Source of the DNA: Guillardia theta CCMP2712
Taxonomy: Eukaryota > Cryptophyceae > Pyrenomonadales > Geminigeraceae
Direction of reading: 5' to 3'
NCBI RefSeq assembly: GCF_000315625.1
Contig: NW_005434652.1
Coordinates: 426,384 to 490,383, forward strand
DNA length: 64,000 nucleotides
In this document: one piece after another, positions 1 through 11,780 of the stretch
Numbering within the stretch: the first letter of the stretch is position 1
Layout: each line of letters opens with the position of its first letter
Program-made: the position numbers and the translations under genes
The notes under the pieces: generated by a model
Told to the model about the DNA's origin: nothing
The model's input: only the letters and a program-made list of their open reading frames with translations
Databases searched by the model: none

Positions 1-289
1 CTGCAGGATTTCAGCTCGCCTCCAGCTCGGATGTGAGCGGTGTCGAAGAAAAAAGTAGCTGGGGAAGTTGCTGGGCAATGGTTTTCAAGGGCCTGCGAAA
101 TCAGGATTAGGCTCAATCAAGGGAAGGGAAACCAAGGAAGGCAGCAGGAAGAGCTTCCAGGAAGCGAAGGGGAAGAGGATAGGAGTAGAGAAAGTGACGC
201 AGACCCTGACCAAAGGGAGAGGCGAAGGGGAGTGGGGGCGCAGGCGGTACAGGGTGATGATGACCTGAGGCAGGTTGGCGGACTAACAT

Positions 290-2930
290 CATCCACAAGC
301 CCATGCTGCGTCATGTAGAGAACGAAGGTCCTGCAGAGTTTTGGATAACTTGACTGCAGCGAATCTGCCCGCTGTGGCGATGATGAGGACGAGAAGGACA
401 AGCTGCCTGCCAGAGAAGAGAAGCATGTAGCGAGGGAGGGGAGGAGCGCTCCGAGAATCTGAAGAGCATCGCTCTTCAAATTGGGCTGTTTCCTCCCGGT
501 GAAATTCCCTTGCAGTGAGAGACCTGGGCTGAACTTCAGGTCTCTGCTGCTTCGAGTGAGTGAGTAAGAGCATACCGAGTTTTGCAATCAAGACAAGCAG
601 CTCCTGCTGGAGATGTCTTAGGGCCTCCTGTTTCGCAGCTTGTCAAACTTGGGTCTGAGAGCAAACACCTTCACTCACATCGGTTGTCAACCCAGACGCC
701 AACCGCTCGAAGCACCTGAAGCACAGAATTGTCAGCATCAACCTGCCCTTTGTCCCAGCACATTCCCAGCACAGCACCTTGGAATCTCCCTGCGCATTAC
801 GATTGCAGAAGGTTCAAGGATGGAATCGAATGGCCGACTGTAACGTCCCACCATATAATCGATAACCTGAAAGCTTGCGGCTCAGCCAAACCAGCACAAA
901 GAACAAACGGATCGAAAAATTAGGAGGAAATGGGAAGATAGTGAAATGTAGGAAAGGACAGCATACCGAGCTGAGGTACTTGTGAGGAGGTACAAGCGCT
1001 ATCCCTGTGAGGTGGAGAAGGAGATTCTCGTGCAGAGTTGAAGGCAGACTTTGGAGCCCCTCCATGAAGAGACGATGAATGATATCCATGACCTGAATGT
1101 GCATCAGCAGTTTGTGAGGAGTAGGGAGGAGGAGGGAGAGCTGATCGAAGCAGCAGCGCCGGAGCACATGAGGACAGGAGCAGAGGGGGGTGAGAAGGGA
1201 TCAAATATCCTACCTCAGAGTTGTGGATGCGACTGCTGAGGGCCCCAAGGACGAGGACGCCTCCGCGCTGGGAGCGGGAGCTGGAAGTTTGCGGGGACTT
1301 GGCACTTTCATCGGAATCGGTGAAAACGACAGAGGCAATGGAGTGGACGAGCTCGATAATCTCCTGGTGGTAGTTGGAGGAAGCTGAAGGCGAGCCTTTA
1401 CCTTGATTGATGAGGCTGCAAAGACAAGAGATGCTCTGCTCGATGACGCGGTTGCGGGCTGCCAGGGGTAGGAGCGAGAGGAGGCTCTCGTCCATGCAGA
1501 GGTCGACAAACAGATCCCTTGCCACTTGCTCACAAACCTCGGGATGGGAGGAAGCAAAGTTTCTCATGGCTTCAAGGGCACAACTCAACAGAGTCTCGGC
1601 ACACTTGTCACTCATCAAGTCTCCTGCTCGTATCTTGTTGATGATCTTGCGATTGCTGCCCGTTGTCCTGACAAGACGATCTGTTGCAATCAAACTTTTC
1701 GACACGACCGAGTTGTCCAGCCTCGTGCAAGCGTTGAATATTCTGCTCTCGAGCGTCAAATCTTGCTTGAAAAAATGTACAAGACTAAGACCTAAACGAG
1801 TTGAGGAGAAGATCCTCGTTGATTTGATGGTCAGTCTCAGGATTCATGAAAGATTGTAACACCAAATGGGAGTGCTCATAGATGACTTTGTAAGACCTTG
1901 CAAACTGTATCCTTCCAAGGCTTTCCTGGAAAGATTTCGCAGCTCTGCCAACCTGGTGCCCACTGGAGCTCCTTGAACTGAACTGTATGGAATGCTGCTG
2001 ATCTTTGGACTTTGGTTGTTCTAGCGTGAAAGGGATCAGAAAAAGTCAACTGAATGAAAACAAATCTTCACACTTTCGACTGTCTGAACATTTTGTTTCT
2101 GCATGACAAGACTGTTAGAAAATGTTTCCAAGATTGCAACAATCATAGGCGATGCATCACCCTACCTCGAGAACGAGGATAACAAACCGCATTGTTGCCT
2201 TGAGCATATTTTCGTCATGAACTGGAGGAACATTCATTGAAAATGAAGTGCGTGTGTCTTCTTACAAAAAAATCTGTGTTGTTCCTGATTCTAGAATATA
2301 AAATCAGACTCACTGATTCGGGTATGTGATGACATGACCTGTCTAATAAAGTCGATTGCACTTACGAAGACGCTTTCCCCCTGTGCAGTAGATGAGTATC
2401 ATATCCGTCGAAAGAGGAAAAGTTGTGTCAGAATCAATTACCAAGCTCGTAGTCAACATCTTGTTCCACATCGACTCGCTCGAGTTTTCGCAAATGATAT
2501 CCAGCAACCACACTGCTAAGTTACACGATCTGGCTTTCTCATGCAGAACTTTGTCGTCGAAAAAGTCTTGGAGTTCCTCACAGAATGCTTCGATCACCGG
2601 AAGGGAGTATTCATCGCGTTCTTGTTTCGTCCATTCGAACAGATCGCTGAAGAACTTTCGGACAACTTCGGCTGAATTGAATGAGAGTTGTTCACAAGGT
2701 CACACTTCAAATATTGATAGGAATCGTACCTTCTTCCCAATTTTCCTGTTCAGGAATATCAGACTTTTCATAACTCAAAGAAATCAAGTCTCACGTGAAT
2801 GTTGGTCCTGCAGCATTGATGAAAGAGGTCGACAAACTCGCTGACGGAATTCTGCCACACACATTGACCAGTGGTGCTCACTAGCGATATTGAAAACCTC
2901 AAGATTCTTTTGCGGACATTCAAGCTGTCA
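290..2930 (-). CDS. Multi-exon helical-repeat protein, function unknown
   Basis: Several minus-strand exons join in frame across GT-AG introns. The upstream set is about 2795-2925, a 16-nt microexon at 2730-2745, and an exon below 2671 that runs to about 2410. They give a continuous helical stretch containing WQNSVSEFVDLFHQCC and FFSDLFEWTKQERDEYSLP. A second set lies at 1214-1759 (including ETLLSCALEAMRNFASSHPE) and about 1030-1092. The composition is Leu-rich amphipathic helix, like HEAT or ARM arrays. The segment LVLGALSSRI before a helical exon faintly recalls the superhelical domain of vitellogenin/MTP lipid-transfer proteins, but I would not assign it. Whether 290-1759 and 2340-2930 are one gene or two is not settled, because exons between 1790 and 2340 were not resolved. 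The start codon was not identified. Confidence 0.4.
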
Positions 2931-3099
2931 TCACTCAGTCAGAAGAATCACAGCCTTGCGTGCTGTTGCAACGCACCATCCATCGAAGCACATTGCTGGC
3001 AAATGCACTTGAGCGAAACAGCTCGATAGTATCCGAGACTTGGGACGCATCATCGTCGGCTTGTTCCTCCATGACAGAAGAAGAAGAAGTTGTCTCTTG

Positions 3100-3861
3100 C
3101 TCTTCTTATGCTGATATCATCTTTCTCGTTCATTCCCCCATCCTTGTCTATGCGCACTGCTCTCACGCTCCCTCCATCCCTCGCATCGCTCTTACATACT
3201 GGGCAGCATCAACATCTTTGCGATGGCCTACCACCCCTACCCTCTTAGAGCCTAGTCCTGTGCTAAGAACCGGTGTGACTGCAGTCTCACTCGCCGGGCC
3301 GGGGCCGGGCCTCACCCCGGGCCCGGCCCGGCGGCGGTCCGACGACTAGGCTGACAGTCAGCGGAGTCCGGCGGAGTGGCAACTTTCTCAGTGCATAGCC
3401 TAGTAGCAAGGCGATGCTCAGCGACGTAAGGTACTGCTTCAGGAGCAAAGAGAAAAACGGGTGAAACTTAGAAAGGAGGCAGGAGGTTACAAGGGGCCCG
3501 TACTACGGTAGCCTGTATAGCCGTATGCGGCAACCGGGAGATCAGAAGTGACCAAGTTCACTGCCGATCTGCCAGGGGTCGACGAAGTGGGATGGATCGG
3601 ACTCGGAGCTCGTCGCGCTTCTCAGCCTGTGTGTTGCTGCGCATCAACTTGAGACATTTCGGCGTTGCTACTCCAGTCTGTCCGATCTCGTAACGGTTGT
3701 CGGAATGCTCAGTGCGGCCCCGCCGGGACCCGGGCCCGGGGGGAAACTTTCAAACGTTGAAAGGGGAATATTGAACTATTTCTTTACTCAAAGTTAAGTG
3801 AACTATTTAGTACTCATGTAAAACAACACACCGTCAACCATTCCTGTAGTGAAACCCTGCT
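3100..3861. other. Intergenic region with two GC-rich islands
   Basis: No supported gene. Two GGCC/GGGCCC-rich islands lie at about 3293-3345 and 3712-3742. The 370 bp between them is of ordinary composition and matched no tRNA or 5S rRNA that I could recognise. Just after the second island is TCTTTACTCAAA, a 12-mer that recurs next to another GC island near 29050. Confidence 0.6.
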
Positions 3862-5526
3862 TCAGCATTCACTGTAGTGCGCGTCAGCAACTTCTTCTGT
3901 CACCATCCTTTGCATGGCGGTACGCAATGCTAGGCGGAAGGTGTGGTGCTGATTGAAGAAGGATGTCACGTGCCCGCCACACACCCAACGAGTCTCAACT
4001 CCATAATCCTCGCTGCTCAAGTATTCATACGTTGGCGGAAAAGCCTTCCAGTAATCCCTCCATGACGATCGAATCACTTCTTCGGACCGTCTGTCAATGT
4101 ATGCGTCTTCCTTCGCCTGCTTCAAAATCAGCTATGCAAACTTGTGATAGCGCCCCATATACCTGAATCAAAATGGTTGCCCACGGGCACGGAGGTGGAG
4201 GCAGCCGAGTTACATCTGTGATTCTCAAAATTCGTCCTAGTCGATGTTTGACATCTTCATCTTCACAATTCCATTCATTCCAATTGATCGAGCTCGAGTG
4301 CCGAGACAAAGCATCCCAGTCACAAGATGCCGAGAGAGCGCCCTGGCAGAAAACCGGAGCAGCACACTGAGGAGCCAAGAAAGTGACCAACGCTACTGGA
4401 AGGTTGCAGACTCCTGCTGTCATGATGGCGTGCACTCCACCCATACTGAATCCACAGATTCCCAGAGGTCTGCAAACATCATCAGGGGGATGGCAGGAGA
4501 ATCTCATAACAATACCCATGTCCGTGAGCATTGAAATAACGCAAAATCGATATGGTCTCCTCAATTGTGGCATTTCCCAAGGAGAGGAGATCCGAGACAC
4601 ACTGAGGCCAATCAGAGGCATGCATGCATTCTTTGAAGATCTTACCTGCAACTTCGGTCCTCTCTGTCTCCTTGGCTTGCGATGACCATAATATGGTGAT
4701 TCAAGAATCACTGAACCGATTCCTGTGTTAGGGAGCGGTCAACCGAGCGTACTGCAGTATGAACTCCCCACTGACCTTGCTTAGCCAGCTTACAGGAGAG
4801 CGTCTTTCTCATCCAGAAATACTTGCAAAACAAGTCAGGCTCAAAGCAACGTTCTCTTGGAAATACAGACTTGATCGCCTGTTCCTGCAAGATGTACCCA
4901 CAGGGGAATTCCAGCAGAAACACTATCAGAGGGATGTCTGCGATTGCAAGTGAGTGACGATGCCATATTCTCAAGAGCTTGTCACCCGAAGCTGGTGGGA
5001 ACCACTAGCTGGCAGCGTGCAGACATAGACTCAGGAGGTAGAGTTCCATCTTGAACGGGACTCTCGAAATCACCTATTGGCGGATCCAATTACAACAACA
5101 ATAGCTTGCAACGAAATGAGTACCTGCCCAAACATTCACACCGTCAAAGGACTTCAAAGGAGATTTCTGCCAAGATATATCCATGTATTTCTCGTCTGAC
5201 ATGTACAAACTTCCGCATCTCTTAGACGAGGATCGCTTTTCGTGTTGGGAAGAAAGATAGTTCAGGATTGCAGGATCACCCCATCCCCTGGACCACAATT
5301 TCCCATTTCCGCCAAGAGCCTGTACGAGCCTACTGCTATGACATGATGCAAATATTCTGGAAGCATTTTCCTTCGTGAGTGCCTTTGTACAAATGATAGC
5401 AGTATCTTACCTATCGACCGCGTTCTTTCCCAGCTTAACGTTGTCCATCTCAATACTCCTATCAGTCCCCAACTGGGCATTGAAGAAATAACCCCTAGTG
5501 GCAAGATTTCGCGCAAAAAACTTCAT
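3862..5526 (-). CDS. ABHD18: ABHD18-like alpha/beta hydrolase
   Basis: Homologue of the ABHD18 (DUF2048) alpha/beta-hydrolase family; the substrate is not known to me. The resolved exons are 5411-5526, 5124-5332, 4986-5073, 4871-4937, 4776-4821 and one from 4722 down to 4646, followed by more down to the stop at 3862. Joined in frame they show the family marks in order: a KLWSRGWGDPAIL N-terminus, VHLAGTGDQ, then GSVILESPYYGHRKP, SDLLSLGNATIEET, the nucleophile elbow GFSMGGVHAIMTA (G-x-S-x-G), FLAPQCAAPVF, and a C-terminal WVCGGHVTSFF carrying the likely catalytic His. The ATG at 5526 opens MKFFARNLATRG and is the first in this frame. Introns in this gene are about 48-78 nt. The family assignment is firm; exon edges in the 4100-4640 part are less certain. 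Confidence 0.88.
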
Positions 5527-6590
5527 TCTACAAAGATGCACCGCTCCATTTCCAGATTTTGGAAACCACGACATCACTTTTGTTTGAAAAACGGTTCGTT
5601 CAGACAGCTGTTCAAATTAAGAAATCAACAAGGACATCCAACGATTATCTCGACATCATAAGCCATTATTTGATGCCGCTATCTCACACAAAACATTTCC
5701 TGTTCAGGAACCTTCGCGACCTGCAGTAAAAGATGAGTTTGTCAAAATGAAAGGCGCCATCCAGTGTCATGTCCGAAAAAATGACGCTAATCCCTCCCCT
5801 TGACCAGATCGAATGAGATTCAAACCCTACAAGACATCTGATGCGATCTAGACTGTTCACAATGCTGCCTTCTACATCAGGCAAGCCCTAACACCATTGA
5901 GCACAACACTTCAATTCTATCTTCTCTGCATCTGCACATCTTGCTTCTTTTCTCACTTATTACAACCTACCAACCAATTGGGACCCCCAGGACCCCTACC
6001 CCCCGAATTACTCCATCTTGATTTTTACCGGTACAGAAAGTACCATCACCCCTTAGAACTCCCAGACAAGACCCGGTAAGAAAGCTGATAAATTACTATA
6101 CCCACCCCCTAAATCCATCTGACACCACCCTCACCCCTAAACAAATGTTGCTGACTGAATTCTAGCAATTCTAATTGAAATGCGATCTGTACGTGAATGC
6201 TCCACCCTACCCCCTTCAATTACCAGACTCTAAAAGATGAACAGACCCGTACTCCCATGCCCACTTGTAGACCCTTTGAGCTGACGTGACTCGACGAGGC
6301 CGCCGGCTGCCGGCCGGGCCCGGCCCGGCCCGGCCGGGCGGCTTTCAGCAAGGACCCCCACCCCCATCTTGTTCTTCAAATCGTACCCACCCTGGAGGAG
6401 ATAAGCCAACCCATGTCGTGAAAGAAACAGGGCATGGGGCATGGTAGTTTGATGGCGGAGGGCGAACGCCTGAGACGCGAGCTCGAAGATGGTGGGAAGA
6501 GAACTTCCCTGCAGTAAGTGTGGGTTGGAGATGAGCAGCGAGCTTCTGCACGCAACATAGACGTGGAGCAAGGCATTGAAACCTGTCAAT
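5527..6590. other. Divergent intergenic region with C-run and GC-island sequence
   Basis: Lies between the starts of the ABHD18-like gene (-) and the RCC1 gene (+), so it probably carries both promoters. From about 5980 to 6230 it is rich in C-runs of the ACCCC type with short A/T spacers. A GGCC/GGGCCC island sits at about 6298-6345. No coding sequence is convincing here. Confidence 0.5.
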
Positions 6591-9500
6591 ATGGAGGATA
6601 ATGGCGCTCGGGCTTGCCTCTGGACTTGGTAGCCGCTGATGAAGTTGCCTTTCTCTCTCTCATTGCGATGTAGGGGCTGGGGAGAATTCGGAAGACTGGG
6701 ACATGGAGATACCTTGTCGCAGTTAGAGCCAAAACGTCTCCGCTTTGACAAACGCTTCCCTGTCTCACTATCCTTTACAGCATTGGCGCATGAATCATTG
6801 AATGGCGCCATCTACGTTGCATGTGGCGGGCACCACACAGTAGCTGTAACAGAAGACGGAGAGGTGAAATACGTTCCTTGAATGCTATCATCCCCTGCTT
6901 GTGCTTGAGCTCAGGGTTGACGGATCTTTCCCTGAAGGTGGTCTCGTGGGGTTGGGGTAACGAAGGGCAGTTGGGGAGTGGAAACGCCTTCGATCAAACG
7001 TGACACTCCCATCACATCGCTTCATCAACTGAACACGTTCATCAGAGTGCCGGCCGTGGTGAAAGCCTTGTCAAACCACCGGGTGTGCGGGGTCGCGTGC
7101 GGATACTATCACACTGCCGTCGTCACAGGTGCTTCTTGCTGGTGAGGTGGAAGATGCTGATCTCTTCCTGTGCAGATGTCGGTCTGGTGATGTGCTGGGG
7201 GAAGGGAAACTCCGGTCAACTGGGACAGGTGCAGACATCAATCCCAAAGCACCAGGACCTGCAAAGCAGTGTGCTGAGTTGAACCCCAGGGGGACTGGAC
7301 CAGCTCCTTGCTACCAAGAACGGTATCAACCCTCTACAACGAGAAGATTAGACAGGTCTGTTGGAGAAGGGAAGGAGATCTTTCATCCTGATGCTCTCTT
7401 CCTTCAGATCGCATGTGGCATGGCGCACACGCTTGCGCTGTCTGTGAACGGGGAGATATACAGCTGGGGAGCTGGAGCTGATGGGCAGCTGGGTATTTCA
7501 TTGTTCACGTGGCCTGCCAGTTTTGGGTTGAGAAGTCTCCCAAGGTGTAGGCAAACATCAGGAGGAGACGGCGGATGTGGCCACTCCGCAGAAGGTGCGT
7601 AGGATCAGAGGCATCCTTCTCGGATGATGCTGGGGTCACAGATGAAAGGGTATGACGGGTTTGAGCAGGTCAGGGTTGACGAGGAGGAGAAGTTTGAGTT
7701 CATAGCCTGTGGGAGTAGACACTGCATGTTAGAGCTGAAGTTCCAGTGGAAGGAGATGATACCACATTCCAGGGCTATCACGGACGACTGCCGACTGTTT
7801 TCATGGGGTCTCGGAGCAGATGGGTGAGATTTCTTCTTGTCTCCTTCCTCTCTGTCCCCTCTACTCCAACAGGATAATCTCCTCGTAATTTCGTTCTGTC
7901 GTGATGGTGCTGAGTTTGATTTCAGGCGTTTGGGTCTCGGGGATTCTGAGAGCCGATTCAGCCCCACTGTTGGTAGGTTGGGGAAGGAAAAGGATGTGGA
8001 AGAGAAAGGAACGGAGTTTGAGAGGAGGCAAGGTTCCAGGAAGGAGGAGGTGGGGGATGTTCCAGAAGCAGGAGAGGAGCCACAGCAAGCTGACGCTCTC
8101 TCGTCGCAGTCCGGCGGAGTATAGAGAACCTTCGGATCTGTTACGTGGCGGCAGGGGGCCATCACACGGCGGTGACTTGCTGATCAGCAGCCGCCAGCCA
8201 GTTCCAGTCTGATGGTGCCGTCCCATAGGTTCTCTCTGACAATGGCGAGATCTTCACCTGTGGTAGAGGGAGGTAAGGGGACGCGTTGCTCCTGCGCTCT
8301 ATCCCCACTGACCTTGCGGCCTCCTCCTCCTCCAGCTATGGACAGCTCGGGCATGGAGACGCTGATCCGCAGCTGACTCTGAAGAAGGCAAGAGCGTTGC
8401 GCCATGGTTGCCTCCTGCTCCATGTGCGTGACACAGAAGTTCAGATTGTCCAGCTGAGAGACAAGAAGATCATCAAAGCTGCTTGTGGCGACACGCACAC
8501 GTTGGTCATATCGACTGCTGGTATAGAGCGAGAACCTCCTCCTGTAGTCTCCATGCGATTCCTCCTCCTCCTCCTCCTCCTCCTCCTCCCCCTCCTCCTC
8601 CACTGCCACCTCCACTACCTCCTCCTCCTCCTCCTCCTCCTCCTCCTCCTCCTGATCATCGTCATCATCGTCATCATCGTCATCATCGTCATCGTCATCA
8701 TCCTGTAGATCTCCTGCGTCTGCTCTTCGTTTTTTCATCTCCTCTCTTCCAGTTTTCTGATCCTCACTCTGCCTCTTCACTTTTGCAGGCGAAGTTTTCG
8801 CATGGGGAGCAGCAGAAGACGGGCAGGTGCCATGAATTTCAATCTGATTCTTCAGCCCAAGTTTACCTTTCTTTCTGTTCGGCCACAGCTGGGGACGGGA
8901 GGGACAGAGGGAGCAAACTCTCCCGTCGAGCTCACAAGCCTTCGGGTGAACTTGATGTCGATCTCATCTCAGCACCCTACTCCCTCCTCCTCCTCCTCCT
9001 CCTCCTCCTTTCTTCGCTCCTTCCTTTCCTCTCCTCCTTTCCATTCCCCCTCCCCCTCGCCTCATCTCCTCTTCCTGCCCTCCCTGTGCGAGCACTTCTT
9101 GTAACTCCGTGTGGCCTAGTTGTTGTTCTCGTCCTCTCCTGACTTGTTGCTGGGCTCCCGCAGGGACTTGTCGGGGACGTGTCCTGTGGGCTCGTTCACT
9201 CTGCTGCTGTGCCGATGCAAATCTTTGCCGTCAGTTCCAAGGTGTGTAGTGCAAGGAGCAGAGAAGGGGGATGGGGAAGGGGATGGGGAGGAGGTTGGCT
9301 GGGGGGAGTGAGACAAGGAGGAGAGGGGAGGAAGATCAGGGCTGAGAGACGCGAAGATCGCAGAGCTGGAAGATGTGATTCAACGTCTCTCCACCAGCCT
9401 TCGAACGGCTGAAATGCAGGTGAGATCTCCTCGGGCTCAAAGTTCAATCCTCTTCCTCCTCGTCCTCCTCCTTGTCTTGTCCTTCTTCCGCATATTCGTT

Positions 9501-11617
9501 TTCCTCGCTCTCGCCCCTCCCCTACACTTTCTCATCCTCGTCTTCCTTGCATGTATTCTGCATCCTCTTCCTCCTTAGCCTCGTCTGTCTTCCTGCACAT
9601 CCGTGAGTAATGAGCTGTTCAGGTGCAAGCAGAGAGAAGGTCTCGGCTGGTTGCGGAGCACAAGTGAGCGAATCTGAGAATCGACGTGATTTGTTTGCTG
9701 ATCCTCGTCCTCCTCGTCCTTCTCCTTCTCCTTCACATTCTCCTTCGCCTTCTCCTTCCACTTCTACTTCTCCTTCTCCTTCTGCTCCCGTTTCTGCTCC
9801 TGCTCTTCCACCCCACTTCTTGTCGGCAGGTTGCAAGAGGCCATGCACCTCTTGTCAAAGAGGGGAGCTGTGCATAAGGTGGTACATGGGAGCGAAGCAA
9901 CAGGAAATGGAGAGGAGGAGCATCGCAATCATGCTGTGAGGCACGAGGCCCCTCCTATGGTGGATGTGAGTTGATCGAGGAGGAGGAGGAGGAGGAGGAG
10001 GAGGAGGAGGAGGAGGAGGAAGTGTGTGAGTGTGTGAGTTGTAAGGAGGGGCGTTGGAGACAACGAGTATTTTGCTGTTTGCTGATGTCATCAGTAATTC
10101 CCTGCTGGTAGGCGTGCGTACAGACTGAGGGTTACTTGCTCTATCCCCGCAAGAGTTACGCCAAGAGCTCGGTAGCAACAGCAGAACCTGTGGCCCCTCC
10201 AGCAGGCAACCAGGATGACAGGGCCTCCTCGCGCCAGGGGGAAGGAGAGAGGAAGAAGGAGAGAGAGAGCGAGAAGGAAGGAGAGAGGAAGAAGACGGGT
10301 GAAGGTCCTACAGAGACTGAGAGCTTCAAAAGGGACGGGCTGCTCCGACGAGCTCAGCAGATCCAGCAGGTGAGGAGGAGGAAGCAGGGGGGATCCCCCC
10401 TGATTGGACGAGGAGGAGGAGGGAGACAACAGGAGGAGGAGGAGGAGGAGGAGGAGGAGGAGGAGGAGGAGGAGGAGGAGGAGGATGGAAACCTAACTCA
10501 TGAGAAGGAGACGATGGGGAAGAATTCAACGCACAACGCTAGCGAGATGCGAGAGCTTCAACTATCCTTCCTCGAGGACGTTCGATGTACATCCCTTCCT
10601 TCGAGCCCCATGCCCTCCTCCTCTCGCCCTCCTCCTTACCTCTTGCTCGCTGACGGGGTCGCAGGCGGAGGAAGCATCACGACTTCGTCCATGGGGAGCG
10701 AATCAGACTCCATCCTCGAGCTGGTTGTCCTCTTCCTTCCTCTCCCTGCTCTCCTCTCCTCCGCAGCCTCTTTCATCTCCCCGTGAATCTTCCGTTCTTG
10801 CAGTTCACTCCATCCCTCTCTCCTCCCCTCCTCTCCCTCCCTTCCTCCCCTCCACCGTCCTCCTCTACCTCTACCTCTCCCTCTCTCCCCTCGCCTCCCC
10901 CCTCCTCGTCCTCGGCGTTGCTGACAGTGGCATGCAGGAGCTCGAGTGTGACGAGAGCTTGAAGGACACCTACCAGCTGCAGCACGACGTCCTGCCGGAG
11001 TATTACCTTCCCCAGTCAGGTGGAGGGCCAGGTGGAGACCGACTTTGTGCCTCCCCACGTTCGCAGCCTGACGAGGGGAAGCAGCAGGGGTGTTAGCTGG
11101 GAAAGGAGAAAGGCACGTGCTTGAGGATGGGTGGGCTCCTGCTCCTGCTGTCGCTCCTCTGACGAGGCTGAGCAGGAAGACGAAGCATGTAGGGAAGCAA
11201 GATTTGATGGAGGCGAACAGCCATGCGCAAGCTGCTGGTAAGATTTCTCCTCGTCCTCCTCGTCATCGTCTCCTCGTCCTCGTCCTCGTCCTCCTCTTAT
11301 TCCTCCTCCGCTCTCAGATGCTTCTCCTCTGATCGCCTCAACAGGAACCAGCCGACTTAACAGCAAGACGAGGCAGATGTTCAAGATCTCCAGCAAAGTC
11401 AAGCGCGGGGTACGAGTCGAAGAGGAAACGAAGGCGGAGGGAGGGAGAGGCATGGGACTGGGGAAGGGGAAGGAGAGAGGGAGGAGGAGGAAAGGCAAGG
11501 AAGGAGGATGGGAAACGGAAGCGAGAGGAGATACGGCAAGATGACTTGCTGGCAGGTGACAGGGTTTCTGAAGGAGCTGAAGGAGGAGCTCATTTCTGAT
11601 CGCCCGCATGACGGATA
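6591..11617 (+). CDS. RCC1-repeat protein with coiled-coil, low-complexity tail
   Basis: The start ATG at 6591 is followed by a short exon spliced to GWGEFGRLGHGD. RCC1 blade motifs then recur: ACGGHHTVAVTEDGEV, VVSWGWGNEGQLGSGN, VMCWGKGNSGQLGQ, IACGMAHTLALSVNGEIYSW, FIACGSRHC, FSWGLGADG, GQLGHGDADPQL, AACGDTHTLVIS and DVSCGLVHSAAVP. That is one or two seven-bladed propellers, a fold used for GEFs and as a protein-interaction platform; which applies here cannot be told. After about 9200 the coding exons turn helical and charged (EDVIQRLSTSLRTAEM, a Lys/Glu-rich stretch near 10230-10300), ending with FLKELKEELISDRPHDG and a stop at 11615. Many introns carry TCC or GGA microsatellites, so individual exon edges after 8500 are uncertain. 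It converges on the PDZ gene 164 bp away. Confidence 0.75.
8559..8652. repeat. TCC microsatellite in an RCC1-gene intron
   Basis: Imperfect (CTC)n/(TCC)n tract, followed to about 8703 by a TCATCG-type repeat, lying between the exons encoding AACGDTHTLVIS and the next RCC1 blade. It inflates an intron well above the 45-50 nt mode. Confidence 0.9.
9978..10020. repeat. GGA microsatellite
   Basis: Uninterrupted GGA tract inside an intron of the RCC1-repeat gene. Confidence 0.9.
10430..10486. repeat. GGA microsatellite
   Basis: About 18 GGA units at an intron/exon boundary of the RCC1-repeat gene. If translated it would give poly-Glu or poly-Gly, so whether it is exonic needs cDNA. Confidence 0.9.
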
Positions 11618-11651
11618 AGAACATTATTCAGTAAGATTAAACAAGTCTATC

Positions 11652-11702
11652 CTCCTCCTCCTCCTCCTCCTCCTCCTCCTCCTCCTCCTCCTTCTCCTCC
11701 TC
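11652..11702. repeat. TCC microsatellite between converging genes
   Basis: (CTC)n/(TCC)n tract between the stop of the RCC1 gene (11615-11617) and the stop of the PDZ gene (11781-11783). Confidence 0.9.
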
Positions 11703-11780
11703 CTCGTCCACATGCTCCTGCCATTCTGTCCCACCTATTCTTTCAAGCTTCTCTTCTTCGCCTTTCCTCCACTTGCGAGG

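Noticed and set aside
3430-3720. Possible structured RNA or 5S rRNA between the two GC islands
   Set aside because: No A/C-box order, no 5S consensus and no tRNA cloverleaf could be built by eye on either strand.
8184-8780. Minus-strand frame with poly-Asp/poly-Glu
   Set aside because: It is the antisense of the same microsatellite, overlapping RCC1 exons.
8483-9142. Long plus-strand frame with poly-Pro tract
   Set aside because: It is a translation of a TCC microsatellite inside an RCC1-gene intron; the RCC1 blades on either side lie in other frames.
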